From contig JAGWMT010000165.1 in the NCBI GenBank assembly GCA_028871595.1, forward strand, positions 1 through 7,123: a stretch of DNA of 7,123 bases. Reading direction: 5' to 3'. The number at the start of each line of letters is the position of its first letter. Position 1 is the stretch's first letter. Positions 1 through 6,413 of this stretch are shown here, in pieces. A program made the position numbers and the translations under genes. The notes below the pieces were generated by a model. The model did no database searches. It was not told the DNA's origin and worked only from the letters and a program-made list of their open reading frames with translations. This DNA comes from Elusimicrobiota bacterium (GTDB lineage Bacteria > Elusimicrobiota > Elusimicrobia > UBA1565 > UBA9628).

Positions 1-381
1 GCCCGCCTGGCCTCCTGCGAGGCGTTCGTCTTCCTGTCTCCCGAGTACAACGGCGGCTACGCCCCCGCGTTCAAGACCTTCATCGACTCCGTTCACCCGA
101 AGTTGTTCGCGGGAAAGGCCGTGGGCGTGGCGACCGTGTCGGCGGGGCCGGCCGGCGGGCAGCGCGCCGCGGCGCAGATCCTTCAGATCGCCCTGGCGGT
201 CCTCGCCTACCCGTGCCCCCGACTCCTGATGACTCCGGGCGTGGATTCCAAGTTCGACGACGCCGGCGTCCTGACCGACCGGGACTTCGACAAGAAGATC
301 TCCGACTTCCTGGACGCCTTCCTGTGGCTGGCCGACGCCGTCGCCGTCAAGCGCCGCGCTGTGATAGACTCTCCCCCATGA
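1..381 (+). CDS. NADPH-dependent FMN reductase family flavoprotein (5'-truncated)
   Basis: The reading frame is open from base 1, giving 126 residues before the TGA at 379-381; the true start lies outside the window. Residues 13-17 of the visible part read SPEYN, followed by GGYAPAFKTFID. This is the signature of the flavodoxin-like NAD(P)H-dependent FMN reductase / azoreductase family, in which this loop contacts the flavin. Family members are soluble cytoplasmic enzymes of about 180-190 residues that reduce FMN, quinones or azo compounds using NAD(P)H, so roughly the N-terminal third, including the phosphate-binding loop, is missing here. The C-terminal part (GVDSKFDDAGVLTD, then a helix ending near residue 115) also fits the family. 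The stop overlaps the start of the MscS-like gene by four bases (ATGA, 378-381), which implies cotranscription and probably coupled translation. The actual substrate cannot be read from the sequence. Confidence 0.88.
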   Translation, partial: ARLASCEAFVFLSPEYNGGYAPAFKTFIDSVHPKLFAGKAVGVATVSAGPAGGQRAAAQILQIALAVLAYPCPRLLMTPGVDSKFDDAGVLTDRDFDKKISDFLDAFLWLADAVAVKRRAVIDSPP

Positions 382-1910
382 ATTTCAGCGACGCGCTGCT
401 CGCGTCCTTCGGCCCCGGCTTCCTGGTCGTGCTCCCCCTTCTGCTGACGGCCCTCGTCGGCTTGGCCGCTTTGGCCCGTTCGTCGCGAGCGCGTCTCCTC
501 GGCGCCGGCCTCACCACCCTGGGAGCGGCCGCCGCCTTCCTCCTGGCCGCCGCCCTGATGACCGCGGGCGGAACCGGCGCCGCCGGAACGATCCGCACCT
601 TGCGCGGCGCCGGCCGACTGCTGGCGACGGTGGCCGGCATCAACGCGGCCGGGCTCATCGTGTTCGACGTTCTCCTCCCGCGCCTGAAGATCCGCATCGC
701 CGCGCTGGCGCGCGACCTGATCCTGGCCGCCGCGTACGCGCTCGGAGTCTTGGCCGCGCTGACGGCGGCCGGCGTCAATTTGAGCGGGTTGGTCGCGACG
801 TCCGCGGTGATGACCGCGATCGTCGCCTTTTCCCTCCAGGACACCTTGGGCAACATCCTGGGCGGCATGGTCCTGCAATTGGACCGGACCTTGCAGGCCG
901 GCGACTGGGTGCGCGTGGGCAGCGACGAAGGCGTGGTCCGCGAGATCCGCTGGCGCCAGACCCAGATCTCGACGGCCGCGGGAGACGTCGTCGTGGTCCC
1001 CAACAGCGCGTTGATGAAGGGCGTCGTCACCGCGCTGGGCCGTCGCGAAGGCGGGAGGAGGCGCCGCTACCTGGTGACGTTCAGCGTTCCTTACCACTGG
1101 GGCCCCGGGCTGGTGATCGCCGCGGTCGAGAAGGCCCTGCGCGACGACCCCCCCGCGCACGTGGCCGCCGATCCCGCCCCCAGCTGCGTGGTGACCGACT
1201 TTTTGGACGGCCGCGCCGCGTACACGCTGCGCGTCTGGATCACCGATCTCAACTCGGACGTCTCGGCGCTTTCGGCGACGAGACTCCGGATATTCTACGG
1301 TTTGGCGCGGGAGGGCATCGCCCTGGCGACCGAGCCCTCCCAGGCCGTCGCCTTCGAGGACGGCAAGATCGTGCGCGAGCGCCGCGATGCCGACGAGACG
1401 AAGCGCCGCCTGGCGGCGCTCCGGGGCGTGGACCTGTTCCGCGACTTGACCGAGGAGGAATTCGCCACCCTCGCCGGGCGCCTCAAGACCGCGCCGTTCG
1501 CGCCGGGCGAGATCATGACGCGCCAAGGCGCGATCGGTCATTGGCTGTACATCATCGCCCAGGGAGAAGCCGAGGTCCAATTGCACGGAGACGGGGGCGG
1601 CGCCGAAAAGGTCGCCCGCCTGAAGGCGGGCGATTTCATGGGCGAGATGGCCCTTCTGACGGGCGAACCGCGCGCGGCGACCGTGATCGCGGTGGAGAAC
1701 GTCGCGTGCTACCGCCTGGACCGCGACGGATTCCGCGACATCCTGGCCCGGCGCCCGGAGATCGCCGAAAGCATCTCGAAGGTGCTCGTCGAGCGGCGCG
1801 TGGCCCTGGAGTCCGCCCGCGGCACCATGGACGCGCGGCGCCTGGACGGCCTGCGCGCGTCCCAAAGCGACATGCTGTCCCGCATCCGGCGCTTCTTCGC
1901 GCTGTCCTGA
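378..1910 (+). CDS. MscS-family channel with C-terminal cyclic-nucleotide-binding domain
   Basis: A 510-residue inner-membrane protein. Hydrophobic segments lie at about 15-33, 41-62, 79-101 and 112-133. The MscS pore helix follows at about 138-167 (AFSLQDTLGNILGGMVLQLDR), then the beta domain (AGDWVRVG at 174-181, VVVPNSALM at 205-213). Residues 350-475 form a cNMP-binding domain: the phosphate-binding cassette 419-436 reads DFMGEMALLTGEPRAATV, keeping the Gly-Glu and the Arg that contact the cyclic phosphate and ribose in CAP/PKA-type domains. A charged helical tail ends at 510. This is the architecture of the bacterial cyclic-nucleotide-gated (bCNG) branch of the MscS superfamily, where ligand rather than tension may gate the pore. 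ATG 378 is chosen because it overlaps the upstream stop (ATGA); the frame is open further upstream, but only as a shadow of the reductase gene. No Shine-Dalgarno precedes it. Ligand and ion selectivity are unknown. Confidence 0.93.
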   Translation: MNFSDALLASFGPGFLVVLPLLLTALVGLAALARSSRARLLGAGLTTLGAAAAFLLAAALMTAGGTGAAGTIRTLRGAGRLLATVAGINAAGLIVFDVLLPRLKIRIAALARDLILAAAYALGVLAALTAAGVNLSGLVATSAVMTAIVAFSLQDTLGNILGGMVLQLDRTLQAGDWVRVGSDEGVVREIRWRQTQISTAAGDVVVVPNSALMKGVVTALGRREGGRRRRYLVTFSVPYHWGPGLVIAAVEKALRDDPPAHVAADPAPSCVVTDFLDGRAAYTLRVWITDLNSDVSALSATRLRIFYGLAREGIALATEPSQAVAFEDGKIVRERRDADETKRRLAALRGVDLFRDLTEEEFATLAGRLKTAPFAPGEIMTRQGAIGHWLYIIAQGEAEVQLHGDGGGAEKVARLKAGDFMGEMALLTGEPRAATVIAVENVACYRLDRDGFRDILARRPEIAESISKVLVERRVALESARGTMDARRLDGLRASQSDMLSRIRRFFALS

Positions 1911-1916
1911 GAGAGG
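1911..1916 (+). promoter_or_regulatory. Ribosome binding site of the dienelactone hydrolase gene
   Basis: GAGAGG begins directly after the channel gene's TGA (1908-1910) and lies seven bases before ATG 1924. It fixes that start and indicates that the hydrolase is translated from the same message as the channel. Confidence 0.7.
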
Positions 1917-1923
1917 TTCGCTC

Positions 1924-2637
1924 ATGCCCGAAATCACATCGGAAAAGACCGAATTGGAAGTCGCCGACGGCACGCGCATGGCCGCCCACGTCGCCCGCCC
2001 GCAGGGCGGCGGCCGACGCCCGGGACTCCTGGTGATCCAAGAGGCCTTCGGCGTCAACGCGCACATCCGGGACGTCGCCGACCGCTTCGCGCGGGAGGGC
2101 TTCACGGCGATCGCCCCCGAGCTGTACCACCGCACGGCGCCCGGCTTCGAGGGCGCCTACGGCGATTTCCCTTCCGTGGCGCCGCACTATCAGTCGGTCA
2201 CCAACGAGACCTTGGCCGCCGACCTGGCCGCCGCGCACGCGTGGCTGGTGGAGCGCGGCGGCGTCGCCGAAGGCAACGTCGCGGCGATCGGCTTCTGCAT
2301 GGGCGGGCGCGCGGCGTTTTTGGCGGCATCTTTGCTGCCGCTGAAGGCGGCCGTTTCTTTTTACGGCGCCGGCATCGCGCCGGCGCTCTTGGACCGCGCC
2401 CCGCGCGTCCGCGCGCCGCTGCTCCTGGTCTGGGGCGGCCAGGACGCCCATATCCCGCCGGAGCAGATCGCCGCGCTGACCGGGGCCCTGCGCGCGGCGG
2501 GCAAGCCCTTCATCAACGCCGAGTTCTCCGAGGCCGGCCACGGCTTCTTCTGCGACGCCCGGCCCGCCTACCACGCGCCGTCGGCCGCCGCCGCCTGGGC
2601 GCTGGCGCTGCAGTTCCTCAAGACTCGGGTCGAGTAG
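1924..2637 (+). CDS. Dienelactone hydrolase family alpha/beta hydrolase
   Basis: A 237-residue cytoplasmic alpha/beta hydrolase with no signal peptide. Features of the carboxymethylenebutenolidase (DLH) family appear in order: IQEAFGVNAHIRDVADRFAREG from residue 39, with Glu40 matching the conserved active-site Glu of the family; the nucleophile motif G-F-C-M-G-G with Cys125; Asp174 in GGQDAHIP; and His206 in AGHGFFCDARPAY. The Cys-Asp-His triad is therefore complete and the length is normal. The reference enzyme opens dienelactone to maleylacetate in chlorocatechol breakdown, but most family members outside such operons have unknown ester or lactone substrates, and no aromatic-degradation genes lie nearby. 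The gene starts 13 bases after the channel gene, with GAGAGG at good spacing, so it is probably the last gene of the reductase-channel-hydrolase unit. No convincing terminator follows. Confidence 0.93.
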   Translation: MPEITSEKTELEVADGTRMAAHVARPQGGGRRPGLLVIQEAFGVNAHIRDVADRFAREGFTAIAPELYHRTAPGFEGAYGDFPSVAPHYQSVTNETLAADLAAAHAWLVERGGVAEGNVAAIGFCMGGRAAFLAASLLPLKAAVSFYGAGIAPALLDRAPRVRAPLLLVWGGQDAHIPPEQIAALTGALRAAGKPFINAEFSEAGHGFFCDARPAYHAPSAAAAWALALQFLKTRVE

Positions 2638-2680
2638 CGACGTCTAGGACTTCTGGCGCCGCTCCCGGACCGGAAGCCTC

Positions 2681-2710
2681 ATGACGAGCGGGGCCGGGGC
2701 GAGGTATCCT
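2681..2710 (+). promoter_or_regulatory. Candidate sigma-70-type promoter for the MFS gene
   Basis: ATGACG at 2681-2686 (four of six bases of TTGACA) is followed after 18 bases by TATCCT at 2705-2710 (four of six bases of TATAAT). Transcription would start near 2717, about 25 bases before the ATG at 2743. It lies in the gap between the hydrolase and MFS genes, just upstream of a strong ribosome binding site, which is the expected position. This is a visual match only. Confidence 0.4.
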
Positions 2711-2732
2711 ACCCCCGGCGCGAACGGCGCCC

Positions 2733-2737
2733 GGAGG
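2733..2737 (+). promoter_or_regulatory. Strong Shine-Dalgarno (GGAGG) serving ATG 2743
   Basis: GGAGGA is the best ribosome binding site in the window, with five bases between GGAGG and the ATG at 2743. That ATG is not in the frame of the MFS protein (2777 onward). No comparable site stands before GTG 2777 or ATG 2849. The site therefore marks either a short leader peptide or the original start of the MFS gene. Confidence 0.65.
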
Positions 2738-2742
2738 AACCG

Positions 2743-2802
2743 ATGAAACGGATTTATTTGGGCGCGGGCGCCCGGCGTGCCGCCGCGCTCCCCCCCCGCT
2801 AG
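2743..2802 (+). other. 19-codon ORF ahead of the MFS gene: leader peptide or frame-broken 5' end
   Basis: ATG 2743 opens a 19-residue frame (MKRIYLGAGARRAAALPPR) that ends at TAG 2800-2802. It runs through eight C at 2790-2797, after which the MFS reading frame is +1 relative to it. Removing one C would fuse it smoothly to the MFS protein (…ALPPASTLAST…), giving about 465 residues from a properly spaced ATG. Alternatives are a genuine short upstream ORF that regulates MFS translation by overlap (it overlaps 2777 onward), or chance. I favour a base-count error or a real length change in the C run, but the sequence alone cannot decide. Confidence 0.45.
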
Positions 2803-4141
2803 TACCCTGGCTTCGACCGCCTCCGCCGGCGACGGCCGCTTCTCGTTCATGCTCCGGGCGCTCAAATACCGGAACTACCGGCTTTTTTTCGGCGGCCAGA
2901 TCGTCTCGTTGATCGGCAACTGGATGACCAGCATCGCCACCAGCTGGCTGGTGTACCGCCTGACCGGTTCGGCCTGGATGCTGGGCGTGGTCGGCTTCGC
3001 GGGACAGATCCCGGCGTTCCTGCTGGCGCCGTTCGCCGGCATCCTGGTGGACCGCGTGAACAAGCACCGGGTGCTGGTGATCACGCAGACGTTGGCCATG
3101 CTCCAGTCCTTCACGTTGGCCGCAATGACCTTGAGCGGGCGCGCGACCATCACCGGCCTCATCGTCTTGAACGTCGTGGACGGCGTCATCACCGCCTTCG
3201 ACATGCCCCTGCGCCAGGCCTTCGTCATCGAGATGATCGAGAAAAAGGAGGATCTGGGGAACGCCATCGCGCTGAACTCGTCCATGGTGAACGCCGCGCG
3301 CCTGATCGGCCCGTCCTTGGGCGGCGTGATCATCGCGCTCGCCGGCGAAGGCTGGTGCTTCTTTCTGGACGGCGCCAGCTTCCTGGCCGTCATCTTCGCC
3401 TTGCTGGCCATGCGCGTGCGCGCGACGGCGCCCAAGGCGCCCCACGCCGGCGGCGCCCTGGCCGAGATGCGCGAAGGCTGGGACTACGTCTCCGGCTCCC
3501 GTCCCATCCGCTCCATCATCCTGCTGCTGGCCCTGGTCAGCCTGGTCGGCGTCCCCTACACCGTCCTGATCCCTCTCTATGCCGGAAAGATCCTCAACGG
3601 CGGCCCTCACACCTTGGGCCTGATGATGACGGCCACGGGCACGGGGGCGCTGGCGGCCGCGGTCTGGCTGGCCTCGCGCCGCAGCGTCCTGGGCCTGGGC
3701 CGGGTGATTCCGGTCTCCGCGGCCGCCTTCGGCGCGGGCCTGATCGCGTTCGCCTATTCGACGACGCTGTGGCTGTCTTTGCCTCTGCTCCTGCTGACCG
3801 GAGCCGGCTTCATGACCCAGATGGCCTCGAGCAACACCATCATCCAGACCATCGTGGACGACGACAAGCGCGGTCGCGTCATGAGCTTCTTCATGATGGC
3901 CTTTCTGGGCACCGCCCCGTTCGGCAGCCTGCTGGCGGGCAGCATGGCGGAGCGCTTCGGCGCGCCTCGCACCCTCCTGTTCGGAGGCCTCTGCTGCCTG
4001 GCGGGCGCGGCCCTGTTCGCGCGGGGCTTGGAATCCATCCGGGAGTCCATCCGGCCCATCTACCGAAGGATGGGCATCCTGCCCGAGATCGGCGCCGCCG
4101 TGGCCGCCACGGACCGCCTCACGTTCAAGACCCGGGACTAA
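2777..4141 (+). CDS. Major facilitator superfamily transporter, MFS_3 / EntS-like
   Basis: 454 residues if read from GTG 2777, with about twelve hydrophobic segments between residues 38 and 415. The core begins LRALKYRNYRLFFGGQ (26-41), a typical entry into this family, and TM1-2 contain SLIGNWMTSIATSWLVYRLTGSA. Motif A is seen as AGILVDRVNKHR (87-98). AFDMPLRQAFV (140-150) and DKRGRVMSFFMM (363-374) are also characteristic, as is the C-terminal YRRMGILPEI. The group includes the enterobactin exporter EntS and many drug or siderophore exporters; the substrate cannot be assigned here and no siderophore genes are near. The start is uncertain: GTG 2777 has no ribosome binding site, ATG 2849 begins exactly at the conserved region but also lacks one, and the well-placed ATG 2743 is out of frame by one base at the C8 run. 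Stop TAA at 4139-4141. Confidence 0.9.
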   Translation: MPPRSPPASTLASTASAGDGRFSFMLRALKYRNYRLFFGGQIVSLIGNWMTSIATSWLVYRLTGSAWMLGVVGFAGQIPAFLLAPFAGILVDRVNKHRVLVITQTLAMLQSFTLAAMTLSGRATITGLIVLNVVDGVITAFDMPLRQAFVIEMIEKKEDLGNAIALNSSMVNAARLIGPSLGGVIIALAGEGWCFFLDGASFLAVIFALLAMRVRATAPKAPHAGGALAEMREGWDYVSGSRPIRSIILLLALVSLVGVPYTVLIPLYAGKILNGGPHTLGLMMTATGTGALAAAVWLASRRSVLGLGRVIPVSAAAFGAGLIAFAYSTTLWLSLPLLLLTGAGFMTQMASSNTIIQTIVDDDKRGRVMSFFMMAFLGTAPFGSLLAGSMAERFGAPRTLLFGGLCCLAGAALFARGLESIRESIRPIYRRMGILPEIGAAVAATDRLTFKTRD

Positions 4142-4150
4142 GCGCGCGCC

Positions 4151-4339
4151 TCAAAGAAGGTCGAGCTTCAGCTGGAGCCGCATGCCGCAGAAAGTCGCGG
4201 CCTGGACGCGGCCCATGAACATCCCCGCCAAGCGCGTGAGCCAGTCGAAGCACGCCGCGAAGGCCGACGGGACGTCCTCCTCCCCGCCCAGGCACGGCGA
4301 CAACCGGCGGCCGGCGTAGCAAATGTATAATCGCGACAC
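4151..4339 (-). CDS. Possible small protein of unknown function (62 aa)
   Basis: On the minus strand, GTG at 4339-4337 opens a 62-residue frame ending at TGA 4153-4151, nine bases beyond the convergent MFS stop. I do not recognise it. It begins SRLYICYAGRR, contains four Cys (two near the start, then FAACFDW and ATFCGM), and has an aromatic- and Met-rich second half ending LQLKLDLL. By hand count, about nine in ten third positions are G/C, about six in ten first positions and about half of second positions. This is the coding pattern for this strand and not for the opposite frame that shares its wobble positions. Against it, GTG is the only sensible start, its ribosome binding site is weak, and its first codons overlap the TATAAT box of the macB promoter. 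The frame continues upstream antisense to macB without another start. It could also be the 3' remnant of a decayed gene. Confidence 0.4.
   Translation of the reverse strand: MSRLYICYAGRRLSPCLGGEEDVPSAFAACFDWLTRLAGMFMGRVQAATFCGMRLQLKLDLL
4326..4331 (+). promoter_or_regulatory. -10 box (TATAAT) of the macB-like gene
   Basis: A perfect TATAAT, preceded by TG, stands out in GC-rich surroundings 47 bases before ATG 4379. Transcription would begin near 4338, giving a leader of about 40 bases with no recognisable Shine-Dalgarno. No good -35 hexamer is seen about 17 bases upstream (ACCGGC), so an activator or an extended -10 type of recognition may be used. Confidence 0.55.
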
Positions 4340-4378
4340 TTCGCGCCGCTCGCCGTCGTCCCAACACCCGCGGACCCC

Positions 4379-6322
4379 ATGGCCCTCATCGAACTCAAGG
4401 ACATCACGCGCTCCTACCTGGTCGGCGGCGAGGAGCTCCGCGTCCTGAAGGGCATCACCCTCAGTATCGAGGAGGGCGAGTTCGTGGCCATCATGGGACC
4501 GTCGGGTTCGGGCAAGTCCACGTTGATGCAGATCATCGGGCTCCTCGACCGGCCCAGCGGCGGGACGTACCGCCTGATGGGGCGCGACGTGTCGAACCTC
4601 ACCGACGACGAGGGCGCGGCCCTGCGCTCCCGGACCATCGGCTTCATCTTCCAGATGTTCAACCTGCTCAAGCGCACCAGCGTCCTGGACAACGTGGCCT
4701 TGCCGCTGATCTACTCCGGCGCCGCGGACCGGGACGAGCGCGCGACGGCCCTGATCGAGCGAGTGGGTCTGGGCGACCGGATGGACCACGCCCCGAACCA
4801 GCTCTCGGGAGGACAGCAGCAGCGCGTGGCCATCGCGCGCGCGCTGGTCAACCGCCCGCGCCTGCTCTTCGCCGACGAGCCCACCGGCAACCTGGCCAGC
4901 GACCAAGCCGAAGACATCCTGGGCCTCATCCAGGCCCTCAACCGCGAGGGCATCACCGTGATCATGGTGACGCACGAGCCCGACATCGCCGCGCACGCCC
5001 GGCGCATCATCCGCATCAAGGACGGCCTCGTGGTCGCCGACGAGCGCTTGGACTCCTCCCCGCTGGTCCAGGTCGCGCCCGTTCCCGCGCCGGCCCCGGC
5101 GTCGTTCGACCTGGGCGCCGTGAGCGAGTACGCGGCCTCCGCGGGCCGGGCGATGGCCGCCAACAAGGGCCGCAGCGTCCTCTCCATGCTGGGGATCATG
5201 ATCGGCGTCGCCTCGGTCATCGCCATGCTGGCCATCGGGGCCGGCGCGCAGAAGGCCATCGAGGCGCGGCTGGCCAGCCTGGGCTCCAACCTCATCATGG
5301 TTTTCGCGCGTCCGCCCCGGATGAACGGGGTTTTCGGCGGCGGAGCGTATTCGCGGCTGACGCTCGACGACGCCCGGGCGGTCGGCCGGGTCCACGGAGT
5401 CACGCTCAACTATCCCGAGGCCGAGGGCAACGTCTCCGTCGTCTACGGCGATCAGAACGCCGTCACCGAGATGCAGGGCGTCACGCCCGCCTACGAATCC
5501 ATCCGCCGCGCCACCCCCTACTACGGCCGCTTCTTCACCGCGGAAGAGGACCAGAACGAGGCGCGCGTGGTCCTTCTCGGCCAGACGGTCGTGGATCTCC
5601 TGTTCGGAGAGGAAAATCCGGTCGGCAAGACCGTCAAGGTGAACCACACCGCCTTCAAGGTCATCGGAATCCTGCCGATCAAGGGCTCGGGCGGCTACGG
5701 GGATCAGGACAACATGATCGTCGTCCCCATCAACACCGCGATGAAGAAGGTCCTGGGCACGACCTATCTCCATGAAATGGCGGCCGAATGCGCCACGCCG
5801 GAAGCCATCGCGCCCGTGCTGGAGACCGTGCGCGCGCTCCTCCGCCGCCGCCACCGCCTGCCCGATTACAAGGACGACGACTTCACCTTGCGCAACATGG
5901 CCGAGATGCAGGCCACCCTCCAGGGAACCACGCAGACGATCTCCCTTCTTCTGGCGATCACCGCCGCGATCTCCCTGTTCGTGGGCGGCGTGGGGATCAT
6001 GAACATCCTGCTCGTCTCCGTCAACGAGCGCACGCGGGAGATCGGCCTGCGCAAGGCCGTCGGCGCGTCGCGCGGAGCGGTCATGGCCCAGTTCCTGATC
6101 GAATCGCTGGCCCTGGCCGCGGGCGGCGGCCTCCTGGGCGTCCTACTGGGCGTGGGGGTCTCCTTGGGCCTGTCCGCCATCGCGGGTTGGGCCGCGGTCC
6201 TTTCCCTCCGCGCGATCCTGGTCGCCGTCGGTTTCTCCGCCTGCGTGGGCCTCGTGTTCGGCCTGTGGCCGGCGCGGAAGGCGGCGCTTCTGTCGCCGAT
6301 CGAAGCCCTCCGCTACGAGTAG
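4379..6322 (+). CDS. macB: MacB-like ABC exporter (ATPase fused to FtsX-type permease)
   Basis: 647 residues, matching the usual length of MacB (about 650). The ATPase comes first: Walker [10 protein letters not shown] (40-48), Q-loop Gln92, signature LSGGQ (142-146), Walker B LLFADE with Glu167, and H-loop His199. A Pro/Ala linker (228-241) leads to TM1 (about 265-290), a periplasmic MacB core domain (about 291-516), then three more helices (about 517-548, 568-601, 608-632) and the conserved end [17 protein letters not shown]. MacB dimers in the inner membrane work as mechanotransmitters with the MacA adaptor and TolC to expel macrolides, peptides or lipids from the periplasm; related complexes move other cargo. 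No adaptor or outer-membrane partner gene is next to it, so the cargo is unassigned. The D-loop reads NLAS rather than the commoner NLDS. It starts at ATG 4379 behind its own TATAAT box, without a visible ribosome binding site. Confidence 0.93.
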   Translation: MALIELKDITRSYLVGGEELRVLKGITLSIEEGEFVAIMGPSGSGKSTLMQIIGLLDRPSGGTYRLMGRDVSNLTDDEGAALRSRTIGFIFQMFNLLKRTSVLDNVALPLIYSGAADRDERATALIERVGLGDRMDHAPNQLSGGQQQRVAIARALVNRPRLLFADEPTGNLASDQAEDILGLIQALNREGITVIMVTHEPDIAAHARRIIRIKDGLVVADERLDSSPLVQVAPVPAPAPASFDLGAVSEYAASAGRAMAANKGRSVLSMLGIMIGVASVIAMLAIGAGAQKAIEARLASLGSNLIMVFARPPRMNGVFGGGAYSRLTLDDARAVGRVHGVTLNYPEAEGNVSVVYGDQNAVTEMQGVTPAYESIRRATPYYGRFFTAEEDQNEARVVLLGQTVVDLLFGEENPVGKTVKVNHTAFKVIGILPIKGSGGYGDQDNMIVVPINTAMKKVLGTTYLHEMAAECATPEAIAPVLETVRALLRRRHRLPDYKDDDFTLRNMAEMQATLQGTTQTISLLLAITAAISLFVGGVGIMNILLVSVNERTREIGLRKAVGASRGAVMAQFLIESLALAAGGGLLGVLLGVGVSLGLSAIAGWAAVLSLRAILVAVGFSACVGLVFGLWPARKAALLSPIEALRYE

Positions 6323-6396
6323 CCGCGGTCCCAGTTTTCCCCGGGCTTTCCGTCCCGCCGCGCGTGCCCGAAAGGCCCGCGCCGGGGGGAGCGAAA

Positions 6397-6412
6397 GATC
6401 GTACGATCGTAC
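6397..6412 (+). repeat. Tandem palindromic repeat GATCGTAC x2 abutting the GNAT start
   Basis: GATCGTAC occurs twice in tandem at 6397-6412, one base before ATG 6414. The same bases contain two overlapping perfect 12-bp palindromes, GATCGTACGATC (6397-6408) and GTACGATCGTAC (6401-6412). It lies between a purine-rich GGGGGAG (6385-6391) and the start codon. It also includes TACGAT (6402-6407), a four-of-six match to a -10 box, ending six bases before the ATG. It may be a regulator's operator, a start-proximal hairpin, or a leaderless promoter. Confidence 0.5.
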
Positions 6413-6413
6413 C

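Noticed and set aside
207..2135. 642-codon open frame on the minus strand
   Set aside because: It lies antisense to the channel and hydrolase genes, is low-complexity (rich in Gly, Arg, Ala, Gln, Asp) with no domain signature, and is the expected shadow of high third-position GC.
2623..2635. Small hairpin ACTCG-GGT-CGAGT at the end of the hydrolase gene
   Set aside because: The stem is only five pairs, has no U-tract and includes the last codons, so it is not a convincing terminator.
2241..2684. 147-codon plus-strand frame overlapping the hydrolase gene
   Set aside because: Arg/Gly/Ala-rich shadow in an alternative frame of a clearly identified enzyme.
4182..4319. 45-codon plus-strand ORF with GGAG four bases before its ATG
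   Set aside because: It shares wobble positions with the minus-strand ORF, but its second codon positions are more GC-rich than its first, the reverse of real genes here. The product is Lys/Arg/Pro/Ser-rich with no recognisable feature.
4340..5854. Long minus-strand frame running antisense to macB and continuous with the small ORF at 4151-4339
   Set aside because: Within macB it has shadow composition (His, Asp, Gly, Arg rich). Only the part in the intergenic gap looks coding, so only that part was kept.
6343..6378. Imperfect inverted repeat GGGCTTTC / GAAAGGCCC after macB, considered as a terminator
   Set aside because: It has a bulge, a loop of about 19 bases and no T-run afterwards; too weak to call.
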